Origin: an uncultured Elusimicrobiales bacterium
Lineage (GTDB): Bacteria; Elusimicrobiota; Elusimicrobia; Elusimicrobiales; Elusimicrobiaceae
Direction of reading: 5' to 3'
Length of the DNA: 64,000 bases
Assembly (NCBI GenBank): GCA_934662565.1
Contig: CAKUKI010000003.1
Coordinates: forward strand, 248,001-312,000
Below the pieces are notes generated by a model. That model was not told the origin of the DNA and did not search any database. It saw only the letters and a program-made list of their open reading frames with translations. This document shows positions 9,240 to 16,711 of this stretch, piece after piece. The position numbers and the translations under genes were made by a program. How positions within the stretch are numbered: position 1 is the stretch's first letter; each line of letters starts with the position of its first letter.

Positions 9240-9315
9240 CTTGGGGTTGCACCCCAAACCCGCCTTACTTTTTTGCAATAAAAAAAGTAAGGCGGGTTTG
9301 GGGCACTTCCCCAAG
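9240..9315. terminator. Long compound hairpin, probable bidirectional terminator
   Basis: A 23-bp perfect inner stem (9252-9274 with 9281-9303) is enclosed by a 7-bp outer stem CTTGGGG/CCCCAAG (9240-9246 with 9309-9315). The two are separated by five-base internal loops on each side. The stem has six A-T pairs next to the loop. It lies between convergent add and the ClC gene and could terminate both. The size and the symmetric internal loops are unusual for a simple terminator. Confidence 0.55.
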
Positions 9316-9338
9316 AGAAAACCTCGGGGCGTTTTATT

Positions 9339-10715
9339 TTATTTTTTATCGTCTAAATCTTTGGTGGTGGGAATTAAGTGTTTCACCATTTCTTTGAGCG
9401 CCTTTTTCAGCAAGGTTTTGCGTTGGGGCATACGCTCTTTGTGGTCACTTTTGCGGCGCCGGAAATGCGTGGTTGGCGCGGGCGCGTCCGTAGATTTCCC
9501 GCTATCCCAAGAAATTTGCTGGCTGGGGTAAATGCTCTGCTGCCCCGTCACCAAAAAGCTAATCACGCAGGCAATGGTGGCATAAGGGGCAATTTCCGCG
9601 CCGAAAAGCTCAATCGCCATAATACTGGCCGAAAGCGGCGTATTAGCCGTGCCCGCCAGCACCGCCACTAGTCCGAGGGCCGCCAAGGTGGCCGTATCCA
9701 CCCCCAAAAAATTGGCCAGCATACCGCCCGCTTGCGCGCCGATAAAGAAAATCGGCGTCACCACACCGCCCACCCCTCCGGCGGCAAACGTAATGGAGGT
9801 CGTCACAATTTTATACAAAAACCCAAACGGGCTTTGCGGGGCGGCTCCGGCCAGCACGTTATCAATGCCCGCCATGCCTAACCCCAAATACAAGGGGGAA
9901 CACACATACCCAATGGTAATGAGCACTACGCCGCCCAACGCACAAGTGCAAAAAGTGCCTAGGCGCCGCGTTAAATAGCGGAATAAAACTCGGGTAAATT
10001 TCATAATTTCAATAAACAAAATGGAAACCAACCCAAAAAACATCCCCGCGATAATTACCTTTAGGAAGAACTGCTCCGAAAACACCGGCGAAAACTGGAG
10101 CGGATGATAAATATAGTTTACGCCTAAAAATTGGGTCACTTGGAAGGCGGTAATCCCGGCCACAAGCGCGGGGAACATGACCTCATAAAAAATATGCCCC
10201 ACCCAAAGCACTTCTAACCCAAACAGTGCGCCCGATATCGGCACGCCGAACACCCCGGCAAACCCGGCGCTTACGCCGCAAATCATCATTTGGCGTTGGT
10301 GGTGGGCGTCCATACGCATTAGGCGGGCCAAAATGGAGCTTACCCCGGCGCCCACATCCGCGCAGGGGGCCTCTTTACCGGCGGAGCCGCCCGTCACCAT
10401 GGTTAAAATGGATAAAAAGAATCCTTTGGTAATAGACAGGAACGAAATAGGCCCATAGTTATTAATTTTATTTACAACCGCATCGGTGGTATAGTCGCGG
10501 TCTTTGGGGAAGGTCTTGCGGGAAAGCAACATACAGACGTATAAAAAAACCGGCATGCCCAAATAAAAAAACGGCACATTGTTGCGCGCCCCAATGGCGG
10601 CATCCAATGTTTTTAAGAATACCGCATCCAACACGCCCACCACAACCCCTATCAGGGTGGCGAGCATAAACCATTTTACAATTTGTATCACACTGTTATT
10701 ACTGGTATTTAGCAT
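9339..10715 (-). CDS. ClC-family chloride channel/transporter
   Basis: Integral membrane chloride channel or Cl-/H+ antiporter of the ClC family, 458 residues, with 10 or more hydrophobic segments. Selectivity-filter motifs are visible: GGSAGKEAPCADVGAG (the GKEGP equivalent, with the gating Glu present but Gly-Pro changed to Ala-Pro) and GGVVTPIFFIGAQAGG. The N-terminal GSGIP element is not clear. The C-terminal 60 residues are charged and polar, with no recognised CBS domains. The start has no Shine-Dalgarno; a weak TACCAT -10 lies 7 nt before the ATG, so the mRNA may be leaderless. It is a single-gene unit. Confidence 0.9.
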   Translation of the reverse strand: MLNTSNNSVIQIVKWFMLATLIGVVVGVLDAVFLKTLDAAIGARNNVPFFYLGMPVFLYVCMLLSRKTFPKDRDYTTDAVVNKINNYGPISFLSITKGFFLSILTMVTGGSAGKEAPCADVGAGVSSILARLMRMDAHHQRQMMICGVSAGFAGVFGVPISGALFGLEVLWVGHIFYEVMFPALVAGITAFQVTQFLGVNYIYHPLQFSPVFSEQFFLKVIIAGMFFGLVSILFIEIMKFTRVLFRYLTRRLGTFCTCALGGVVLITIGYVCSPLYLGLGMAGIDNVLAGAAPQSPFGFLYKIVTTSITFAAGGVGGVVTPIFFIGAQAGGMLANFLGVDTATLAALGLVAVLAGTANTPLSASIMAIELFGAEIAPYATIACVISFLVTGQQSIYPSQQISWDSGKSTDAPAPTTHFRRRKSDHKERMPQRKTLLKKALKEMVKHLIPTTKDLDDKK

Positions 10716-10795
10716 ACTATAAATGGTACTAAATTGGGGCCCCGCCTACAAACGGTTAAAATTAGGTTAGGGCCGCTGCCGTTGGGAGCGTATTT

Positions 10796-10804
10796 TGCTA
10801 TAAT
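10796..10804 (+). promoter_or_regulatory. Extended -10 promoter of marC operon
   Basis: A perfect TATAAT (10799-10804) preceded by TGC forms an extended -10. No good -35 is seen at 17 bp. It lies 58 bp before the marC ATG. Confidence 0.55.
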
Positions 10805-10862
10805 TTAATAGACGGCATCCACGCCGCGCGGGCCTTTTGGCGGCCCAAGGAGAATTTTTATT

Positions 10863-11456
10863 ATGGACTTTTTCATTTCTTCCGTAATTACCTTATCTTT
10901 GGTAATGGATGGATTCGGCAATATCCCTTTGTTTATTGCCGCGCTTAAAAAGGTAGCGCCGGAACGGCGCAAAACCGTGCTATTGCGCGAACTGGGCATA
11001 GCCCTTGTAATTATGGTGGGCTTTTTGTTTATGGGTAAATGGTTCTTGCGCGCATTTGGCGTGCGGCCGTTTTCTTTAAGTGTAGCGGGCGGGATTATCC
11101 TGTTTATTATTTCCGTTAAGTTGGTGTTCGGCGGGGAAGACGAAGTAAAAACCGACCCCAAAGAAGACGAACCTTTTGTGGTGCCGTTGGCTATCCCGCT
11201 GGTGGCGGGTCCGGCGGCGCTTTCTATGGTGATGATTCTTTCCGCCCAAGCGCCCAATAAACTGGTGACGTTAGGCGTGGTGTTGGTGGCCTCGCTTATT
11301 AACTCGGTTATTTTGATGTTGTCCTTTCCTATCAGCACCCTGTTGGGCAAACGCGGCCTGATTGCTATTGAGCGTTTAACGGGTATGATTCTTATTTTAA
11401 TGTCCGTGGATATGGTGCTGGGCGGCATTGCCGAATTTATGAAATTAGGGAATTAA
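10863..11456 (+). CDS. MarC-family integral membrane protein
   Basis: A 197-residue membrane protein with six predicted helices, including GFGNIPLFIAAL near the N-terminus and IPLVAGPAALSMV in the middle, both typical of MarC/UPF0056. The family was once linked to multiple antibiotic resistance, but its true function is unknown. AAGGAG lies 12 bases before the ATG. It is followed after 4 bp by the thioredoxin/CcdA-like gene and is therefore probably cotranscribed with it. Confidence 0.9.
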   Translation: MDFFISSVITLSLVMDGFGNIPLFIAALKKVAPERRKTVLLRELGIALVIMVGFLFMGKWFLRAFGVRPFSLSVAGGIILFIISVKLVFGGEDEVKTDPKEDEPFVVPLAIPLVAGPAALSMVMILSAQAPNKLVTLGVVLVASLINSVILMLSFPISTLLGKRGLIAIERLTGMILILMSVDMVLGGIAEFMKLGN

Positions 11457-11460
11457 TCAA

Positions 11461-12621
11461 ATGAAAAAAATTTTGCGTGTTCTGTTAGGTGCAGTTCTTT
11501 TGGTGGGCGGTGCGGCCGCCGCGCAAGCGGAGGTAAAGCTGGCGGAAGATAAACCCAACTTTGTGTTGTTTGTCAGCCCCTCGTGCGTGCATTGTAATAA
11601 GTTAAAAGCGGAGTATTGGCCCGTACTCAAAAAACAATATAAAGATACTGTAAACTTTATAGAGTTAGACATCAGCCAAGGCGGCAACAACATTATTTTT
11701 GCCGAAACCGCCAAAGCGTACGGCGTGCAGGAAATGGGCTATCCGGCGGCGGCTATCGGAAGCACTTTTTTAATGGGCTACCCCACGGAAATTAAAACGT
11801 ATGCGGACGCGGCTATTGAAAAAGCCATGCTGCTAAACGAAAAAACCACCTTGGTCCAAACGGATGCGCAAGACCCGCAAAAAGCGTTCAGCAAAATTAC
11901 GCTGGGGGCGATTATCGGCAGCGGATTGGTGGACGGTATTAACCCGTGCGCGTTTGCGGTAATTGTGTTTTTTGTGTCTTTCTTAACGGTTTACAAATAT
12001 ACCCGCAAAGAGATTATTGTAGTAGGCACGGCGTATTGTGCGGCGGTGTTTGCGGCGTATGTATTAATTGGGCTGGGGCTGTTCAAATTTTTATACGCCA
12101 TGAGCGGCTTTGCCTATGTGATAAAGGGGTTTTATATTTTAACGGCGGCGGTATGTTTGCTGTTTTTTGTGCTGGCCCTGTACGACTTTTGGGTCTACAA
12201 AAAAACAGGCAAAGCGGAAAAAATGCTCTTGCAACTGCCCACCAACTTAAAAGTGCGTATCCATAAAATTATGGGTTTTTTCCTGCGGGAAAAGCACGAT
12301 AGCTCCATCCGCCTGACGTTGGCGGCCTTGGCGGTGGGGTTTGCGGTGTCGTTGGTGGAAGCCGTATGCACGGGGCAAGTGTATTTGCCCACGGTGGTTT
12401 TAATCATGCAGGACCCTGCTTTCCGCGTAAAAGCGTGGTTGTTTTTGCTATTGTATAATTTAATGTTTATTTTCCCTTTGGTCTTAATTTTTGTATTATC
12501 AATATTAGGCTATGAGTCCAAAGGGTTTAATGATTTCTTAAAGAAACATTTAGGGCTGATGAAATTACTGCTTTGCTGTGTGTTTTTAGGCTTGTTTTTG
12601 TTGCTTTTAGGAAATATTTAA
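11461..12621 (+). CDS. Thioredoxin-like domain fused to CcdA/DsbD-type membrane domain
   Basis: Predicted transmembrane thiol-disulfide relay. A signal peptide (residues 1-23) leads into a periplasmic thioredoxin/glutaredoxin-like domain with CVHC (C42, C45) and a cis-Pro candidate in GYPAAA. A membrane domain of about six helices follows, with two conserved intramembrane Cys: NPC at residue 163 and EAVCTG at 303. These match the redox pair of DsbD/CcdA. E. coli DsbD has the reverse order (thioredoxin domain C-terminal), so this arrangement differs. It lies 16 bp before a run of pilin-like genes that contain paired Cys, which suggests a role in their disulfide chemistry. That link is inference. 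Confidence 0.85.
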   Translation: MKKILRVLLGAVLLVGGAAAAQAEVKLAEDKPNFVLFVSPSCVHCNKLKAEYWPVLKKQYKDTVNFIELDISQGGNNIIFAETAKAYGVQEMGYPAAAIGSTFLMGYPTEIKTYADAAIEKAMLLNEKTTLVQTDAQDPQKAFSKITLGAIIGSGLVDGINPCAFAVIVFFVSFLTVYKYTRKEIIVVGTAYCAAVFAAYVLIGLGLFKFLYAMSGFAYVIKGFYILTAAVCLLFFVLALYDFWVYKKTGKAEKMLLQLPTNLKVRIHKIMGFFLREKHDSSIRLTLAALAVGFAVSLVEAVCTGQVYLPTVVLIMQDPAFRVKAWLFLLLYNLMFIFPLVLIFVLSILGYESKGFNDFLKKHLGLMKLLLCCVFLGLFLLLLGNI

Positions 12622-12637
12622 TCAAGTCAGGTGAATT

Positions 12638-13195
12638 ATGAAACACAAAAAAGGGTTTACCCTCATGGAGTTTATTTTTGTAGTAATTATTGTGGCGGTG
12701 TTATCCACTATTGCCGTGCAAACGTACAGCAAAGTACGGGAGCGGGCCAAAATGTCGGACGCGGCCAATATGATGACCATGGGCGCCAACGCGCAGGAGC
12801 GTTATTTCCTCAAGCGTAATGCTTACACCAACAAATGGAGCTATTTGGATGTGGGTGTGGAAAACAAAGAGGGCCTGTTTAAGAACGAGGACACCAGCGA
12901 AGTTTACTACACCAACGGCACTGGGCCGGATAACACCGGCGACGGCTTTGCGGTAGATTTTGAGTTTGATTACTACCGCCGCGGCTTTGTGGTGGCCCAG
13001 CGGGTAGGGTCCGAAACATACACCTATAAATTGGTGCGTCCGTTTGGGCAGGGGCAGTTGTATTGCATCCCCGTAAGTGAAAACGAAGAAGACGTAAACT
13101 TTTGTATGGATTATGCGGGTGTGGACGTAATGACGGAGCTTCCGCCCAACCCGATGGTTCCCGTTCCGCAAAAAATCCAGCTGGATACTAAATAA
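12638..13195 (+). CDS. Type IV pilin-like protein (prepilin)
   Basis: The N-terminus carries a prepilin peptidase site (KKG before FTLME) with Glu at mature position 5, followed by a 20-residue hydrophobic helix. The body (185 aa precursor) resembles the other pilins in this window: RYFLKRNAYT, a soluble beta-rich region and a C-terminal Cys pair (LYCIPV and NFCMDYAG). Mature +1 is F rather than the more common M, as in many pseudopilins. CAGGTG serves as ribosome site. Whether it is a major pilin, a minor pilin or a type II secretion pseudopilin cannot be told from sequence. Confidence 0.88.
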   Translation: MKHKKGFTLMEFIFVVIIVAVLSTIAVQTYSKVRERAKMSDAANMMTMGANAQERYFLKRNAYTNKWSYLDVGVENKEGLFKNEDTSEVYYTNGTGPDNTGDGFAVDFEFDYYRRGFVVAQRVGSETYTYKLVRPFGQGQLYCIPVSENEEDVNFCMDYAGVDVMTELPPNPMVPVPQKIQLDTK

Positions 13196-13246
13196 GGGTA
13201 TAGGCCTGCCGTGTGTTGCGGCGGGCCTGTGTTTTAGGGGCCGGTT

Positions 13247-13867
13247 ATGAAAAAAGGTTTTGCCGTAAAAGAAATGTTGCTTTTGGTGCTTATTTTGGCG
13301 GCGTTTGCGGCGTTTGCTTTCCCGCGGTATTTTTGGGAGAGCGAAAAAAAACGCGCCGCGGATATGGATGCCTTACTGGCGGATGTACAACTGGCGCAGG
13401 AAGCCTTTGCCCGGATGAACGGGCGTTTTACGGCGGAGTGGGGGGCGTTGGCCCCGTTGTTAAGCGTGCCGCAAACGCTGGGGGTTTTATACCGCCCCGT
13501 GGAGGGCACACCGGCGGAAATGTATTTTACTTTTATGGGGCCGCACGGCAAGCCGGAGCCGGAAGGCTATATTGTGCGTTTGGACCCGTCGGCCGAGCCG
13601 GAGGAGCCTTCGTTTGTGGTAGCGCGGCGAGTGGGCGGGCGGTTTGAATATGCGTTGCGCCGTATGTTGCCTTACGGGCCCACCCAGTGTGAGGCCCAAA
13701 CCCCGCAGAGCGAGCGTTTTTGCAAACGGCTGGAGCAGTATTTACAGGCGGAGTCTTTTGTGCCGCAGCCTGTACAGGGGGTAAATATCCCACAGGGAGC
13801 AACCCCTAGCGGCGCGGATAATGCCGCCGCGCAGGAAGAAGCCGCCGGGGACGTTGCGGCGTTATAA
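13247..13867 (+). CDS. Divergent pilin-like protein
   Basis: Prepilin-like N-terminus MKKG, then FAVKEMLLLVLILAAFAAFAF, keeping G(-1) and E(+5) but losing the TLI consensus. The length is 206 residues. The soluble part has LAQEAFARMNGRFTAEWGAL, similar to other pilin-like proteins, and a late Cys pair (TQCEAQ and RFCKRL). The last 40 residues are Ala/Gln/Pro-rich and probably disordered. The ribosome site is weak. It lies 51 bp after the previous pilin gene, so they may share a transcript. Its higher GC content than the flanking pilins is noticeable by eye. Confidence 0.8.
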   Translation: MKKGFAVKEMLLLVLILAAFAAFAFPRYFWESEKKRAADMDALLADVQLAQEAFARMNGRFTAEWGALAPLLSVPQTLGVLYRPVEGTPAEMYFTFMGPHGKPEPEGYIVRLDPSAEPEEPSFVVARRVGGRFEYALRRMLPYGPTQCEAQTPQSERFCKRLEQYLQAESFVPQPVQGVNIPQGATPSGADNAAAQEEAAGDVAAL

Positions 13868-13931
13868 ACCGTTTTTGCAGTACATAGTGTTTATAAAGGG
13901 TAGTTAGACGAAGCATAGGACCACAAGGGTC

Positions 13932-13960
13932 TTGACAAGGCTTTTTTTGACTGCTAAACT
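13932..13960 (+). promoter_or_regulatory. Sigma-70 promoter of the major pilin-like gene
   Basis: A consensus -35 TTGACA (13932-13937) is separated by 17 bp from TAAACT (13955-13960), which matches TATAAT at four of six positions. It lies about 53 bp before the ATG at 14014. This is the best -35 in the window and fits strong, separate expression of this pilin. Confidence 0.7.
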
Positions 13961-14013
13961 AATAAAGTAGCCGCTATGGCTGCAAAATTATATATAAAAC
14001 TGTAGGAGGTTTT

Positions 14014-14568
14014 ATGAACAATAAGAAAGGTTTTACCTTGATTGAACTGCTCGTAGTGGTTTTAATCATTGGTATTTTGGCCGCTATGGCCATGCCGCAG
14101 TACTTCAAAGCGGTGGAACGCTCCCGCATGACGGAAGCCGACACCTTGCTCGGCAGCATTGCCCAAGCTCAGCGCCGCAAATTCTTGCAACGCAACAGCT
14201 TCACGACGAACTACAAAGGCTTGGACGTTTCTCCGAAAGATTCCAGCGGTTCCGTGTACTACACCAAAGGCAACCCGACCACCGGTGCTAACGGCAACGG
14301 CTTTAGCGTCGCTTTGGCCGGCACTGATTTTGGTGGGAACAACGGTGGGAGAGCTACGGCTACCCGCGTTGCCAATGCAAACTCTGGCGGCAATTTGCAA
14401 TACCAGTATAACTTGGTACGCTACTATCAAGGCGACAACGTCACCTGCAACGGTACCAACACGGCTGGTCAGGAATTGTGCGCGGACTTCTGCGGTATTG
14501 ATGCGCCGGTGGCTTCTTGCTGCAACAACGGTACTTCTTCCGCTTGCGCCGCTCCTGCCAGCAACTAA
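14014..14568 (+). CDS. Type IV pilin-like protein, probable abundant pilin
   Basis: A 184-residue prepilin: MNNKKG before FTLIELLVVVLIIGILAAMAMPQYFKA, with Glu at mature position 5. The soluble part begins RRKFLQRNSFTT and ends in a Cys-rich tail: six Cys in the last ~45 residues (VTC, ELC, DFC, ASCC, SAC), likely two or three disulfides. Strong expression is suggested by a canonical promoter, an ideal TAGGAGG ribosome site and a strong terminator directly after. Gly/Asn-rich loops resemble major pilins. Confidence 0.92.
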   Translation: MNNKKGFTLIELLVVVLIIGILAAMAMPQYFKAVERSRMTEADTLLGSIAQAQRRKFLQRNSFTTNYKGLDVSPKDSSGSVYYTKGNPTTGANGNGFSVALAGTDFGGNNGGRATATRVANANSGGNLQYQYNLVRYYQGDNVTCNGTNTAGQELCADFCGIDAPVASCCNNGTSSACAAPASN

Positions 14569-14595
14569 TTGATAAGAAACCGAGTAAGTTTTACA

Positions 14596-14619
14596 CCCCG
14601 CCTTCGGGCGGGGTTTTTT
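14596..14619 (+). terminator. Rho-independent terminator after pilin gene
   Basis: CCCCGCC and GGCGGGG pair around a TTCG tetraloop, followed by six T. This is a textbook terminator 28 bp after the pilin stop. Confidence 0.92.
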
Positions 14620-14648
14620 ATGCTCTCATTAACCCCCCGCGCAGGGGT

Positions 14649-14862
14649 TGATGTAAAAATTTGTAGGGTGGAATTTGATTTGTGTACGCACCCCGCGCAG
14701 AATTTGGGGTAAATTGGTATAGCGTGAAATTTTTGTGTTTTAACCGGGGGCCGCGCCGGATTGGACATAAAATTTTATAAGGTGGATTTTGTTTTGTGTG
14801 CGCCCCCGCGTCTGTGAAAATTTATAGAGTGAAATTTGATTTGTGTGTGGCGCGCCACTTGC
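14649..14862. repeat. Four degenerate tandem repeats of about 50-60 bp
   Basis: Four related units follow one another, with conserved cores beginning GTG at 14668, 14724, 14782 and 14829 (spacings 56, 58 and 47). The core is close to GTGGAATTTGATTTGTGT, preceded by AAAATTTRTAG and followed by a GC-rich block such as GCACCCCGCGC. The first and fourth are most alike; the second is most diverged. The minus strand reads as partial HKSNSTLQIFT peptides but is interrupted by stops. This fills the gap between the pilin terminator and the lipoprotein gene. I see no CDS there. Confidence 0.7.
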
Positions 14863-14890
14863 GGGCGCGCCGCGCTTGTTCGGTTTGCGT

Positions 14891-16081
14891 TTATTGGGGG
14901 CGCGTATTTTCTGGCGCCGGGGTGGCCTTTTCGGGCGCGGAGTGCGGCTCTGTTCCTTGCGTGGATTGCGCCCCTGCGGCGGTTTGAGGTGCGGCAGATT
15001 TTTGCGCCCCTGTTTGGAGCGCGGCGGGCACTTGCAAAGGGGGTTCCGCGGCGGCCTGTGCCTGTGTGGCAGAGCCTTGCGGATTATTGCCCTCGGCGGT
15101 AGTATTTTGCGCGGCGGAGTTTACGGCTTTTTCCTCGGTTTGTTCTTTGGCGGCTTTGCTCGGCGTGGTTAGTTCTGCCGTTTGGTTCTCGTCTGCTTGG
15201 TTCGGCGCGTTTTGTTCTGCCGTTTGTTCACTAGCGGCTTTGTTTCGGGTTGTTTTTTCTTCGGTTTCTTTTTCCTCGGCGGGATTGTTCATTAAAGCCG
15301 CGTTGCCCGGTTGGCTTGCGGGCGCGGTTTGTTCTGCCGCGTTGGGCGCTTGGGGCTCCTCCGGCGCTTGGAGTTCTTCCGGCACTTGGGGGTCCGGCGG
15401 TAAAATAAAAGGCGGTTCTTCTTCGTCAAACACAATCCCGGCGGCGGGGGGAAGAACGGCTGGTTTGGGGGTCTCCTTTTTTTGTACTTTTTTAACAGGT
15501 TTTACGGCTTTGGGTTTCGGCTCCGGCGTGGGGGCGGGCGGAAATGCGCGCAAAACGGACTCGGCCGATTCTTCAAAAAATAGTTTACCCGCTTTCCAAG
15601 ATTGGTACAGCGCGTTAGAGGGCGCATCCTGCCGGATAAAATCTTTTCCGGTGGTGCGGTCCGCCAAGGCAATCGCGTCTAAACGCACCACCCCCAGCGT
15701 TTTGCCGGTGTAAGTGTCTTGGCGTTTTTCGTATCCGTCCACGCGGCCTAATACTTTTAATTTGTGCCCTTGTATAATGGCGGTAGGGCGGGGAACGTCT
15801 TTTGTAAAGCGCACATAAATCATCTCGTACGATAAATTATTGCCTTTGCCGGTGGCATAATAATAAAGGGGGGTATCTATGCGCAAAATAATGCGCAGGT
15901 TTTGGGCGGTTTCCCGCACGCCGGCCACTTCCCCATTAAAGGCCACCACGGCGCCTTTATAGGCGGCAAAATCTTTTTGAATACTGTACAAATAATCCAA
16001 ATTTTGGTCTTTGTACGGCATAACGGAGCTGCACGCGCCCAAGCAAAAACAACTGAAAAGTAAAAATAAAATATATCTCAT
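14891..16081 (-). CDS. Lipoprotein with long low-complexity C-terminus
   Basis: The signal peptide ends in a lipobox with Cys at residue 17 (CLGAC). Residues 20-170 form a compact domain with VVAFNGEVAGV, LKVLGRVDGY and GVVRLDAIAL, resembling an OB-fold and distantly the Slp family of outer-membrane lipoproteins (weak). From about residue 195 the sequence is Ala/Pro/Glu/Gln/Asn/Thr-rich with imperfect repeats of the KAAxEQTAE type. That part is probably a disordered tether. Start: a perfect TATAAT (16088-16093 on the complement) lies 6 nt before the ATG with no ribosome site, so the mRNA looks leaderless. Confidence 0.75.
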   Translation of the reverse strand: MRYILFLLFSCFCLGACSSVMPYKDQNLDYLYSIQKDFAAYKGAVVAFNGEVAGVRETAQNLRIILRIDTPLYYYATGKGNNLSYEMIYVRFTKDVPRPTAIIQGHKLKVLGRVDGYEKRQDTYTGKTLGVVRLDAIALADRTTGKDFIRQDAPSNALYQSWKAGKLFFEESAESVLRAFPPAPTPEPKPKAVKPVKKVQKKETPKPAVLPPAAGIVFDEEEPPFILPPDPQVPEELQAPEEPQAPNAAEQTAPASQPGNAALMNNPAEEKETEEKTTRNKAASEQTAEQNAPNQADENQTAELTTPSKAAKEQTEEKAVNSAAQNTTAEGNNPQGSATQAQAAAEPPLQVPAALQTGAQKSAAPQTAAGAQSTQGTEPHSAPEKATPAPENTRPQ

Positions 16082-16087
16082 ACGCTT

Positions 16088-16116
16088 ATTATATAAAATG
16101 CCCGCGGGGGGAACAA
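16088..16116 (-). promoter_or_regulatory. Promoter of lipoprotein gene, -10 only 6 nt from ATG
   Basis: TTGTTC (16111-16116) and a perfect TATAAT (16088-16093) are 17 bp apart on the minus strand. The six bases AAGCGT then lead straight into the ATG at 16081. Transcription would start at or within one or two bases of the start codon. Confidence 0.65.
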
Positions 16117-16180
16117 AAAAGGGGAAATGCGGCCCATAGTTTTTATGTTCGCGCCTTTTCTACCCTCTGCCACAGAAAAC

Positions 16181-16208
16181 AAAAAAGGGAAGGCGCTGGC
16201 CTCCCCTT
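16181..16208 (-). terminator. Terminator of the tRNA-Lys/tRNA-Glu transcript
   Basis: On the minus strand a 10-bp stem (one G-U pair) with a four-base loop runs into six T. It lies about 35 bp beyond tRNA-Glu. Confidence 0.75.
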
Positions 16209-16243
16209 GGATAGTAAAAAGACTACGGCTAGGAAATAAAAAA

Positions 16244-16315
16244 CGCCCTCTGGGAGAATCGAACTCCCCTTTTCGGATTGAAAATCCGACGTCCTAACCG
16301 ATAGACGAAGAGGGC
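16244..16315 (-). tRNA. tRNA-Glu (anticodon UUC)
   Basis: A 72-nt cloverleaf: acceptor GCCCTCT/AGAGGGC, D stem GTC/GAC with loop TATCGGTTAG, anticodon stem TCGGA/TCCGA around TTTTCAA (anticodon TTC), T arm GGGAG-TTCGATT-CTCCC and discriminator G. The CCA end is not encoded (TTT follows), unlike the other two tRNAs in the window. It is cotranscribed with tRNA-Lys. Confidence 0.96.
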
Positions 16316-16349
16316 ATTTGCTACAAACCTTCTGATGAAGGTTAAAAAA

Positions 16350-16424
16350 TGGTGCGCCCGGTGAGACTTGAACTCACGGCCCCCCGCTTAAAAGGCGGAT
16401 GCTCTACCACTGAGCTACGAGCGC
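16350..16424 (-). tRNA. tRNA-Lys (anticodon UUU)
   Basis: Acceptor GCGCTCG/CGGGCGC, D arm with AGCTCAGTGGTAGAGCA, anticodon loop CTTTTAA (anticodon TTT), T arm GTGAG-TTCAAGT-CTCAC, discriminator A and an encoded CCA. It is first in the two-tRNA transcript. Confidence 0.97.
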
Positions 16425-16484
16425 AAAAAAACAGTCAAATAACTTCTTGGGTCTAATCTGCATCGGGTTAAACCCAACATAAAT

Positions 16485-16513
16485 ATTGTACTAAAAATTT
16501 TTATTATGCGCAA
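16485..16513 (-). promoter_or_regulatory. Promoter of the tRNA-Lys/tRNA-Glu unit
   Basis: On the minus strand TTGCGC (16508-16513) and TACAAT (16485-16490) are exactly 17 bp apart, about 60 bp before the 5' end of tRNA-Lys. Confidence 0.6.
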
Positions 16514-16628
16514 GAAATATTTTTTTATTTACTTCCGGCATAACCATCACATAAATAATTATAGCAGTTTTATTTTTTGTGTGCAATATTTTTTTTGTAG
16601 GGGTAAAAACCGCTTTTGCGCCCTAGGG

Positions 16629-16657
16629 TTGACGGCGCGCCGGGGGTTTTATACCAT
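16629..16657 (+). promoter_or_regulatory. Promoter of ridA-malQ operon
   Basis: TTGACG (16629-16634) and TACCAT (16652-16657) are spaced 17 bp apart, giving a leader of about 48 nt before the ridA ATG at 16712. The rest of the 16426-16711 gap is AT-rich and shows nothing else besides the divergent tRNA promoter. Confidence 0.55.
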
Positions 16658-16711
16658 ATACTTAATAGCGGCTTTTTGCCCGCATTTATTTATAAGAGAG
16701 GTTTTATTTTT

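Larger units (their letters stand above)
8853..9338. other. 486-bp gene-free block between add and the ClC gene
   Basis: Between two convergent genes I see no convincing CDS. The block holds two homologous hairpin units (8881-8983 and 9133-9236), an intervening segment (8984-9132) with no recognisable feature, and a long compound hairpin (9240-9315). Short minus-strand open frames run through it (one spans 8973-9314), but they have low-complexity, repeat-derived translations and no ribosome site. Confidence 0.6.

Noticed and set aside
8973..9314. Minus-strand open frame of 113 codons across the 9-kb repeat block
   Set aside because: It runs through the hairpins and has no ribosome site, and its sequence derives from the repeats, so I treat it as repeat rather than gene. 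The shared LPxK...KCYF peptide is noted in the findings.
14565..14890. Several short frames in the 14.6-14.9 kb gap
   Set aside because: They are translations of the degenerate tandem repeats and contain no recognisable domain.
15066..15713. Plus-strand frame of 215 codons opposite the lipoprotein gene
   Set aside because: It is the antisense of the Ala/Glu/Gln-rich tail; low-complexity, no ribosome site.
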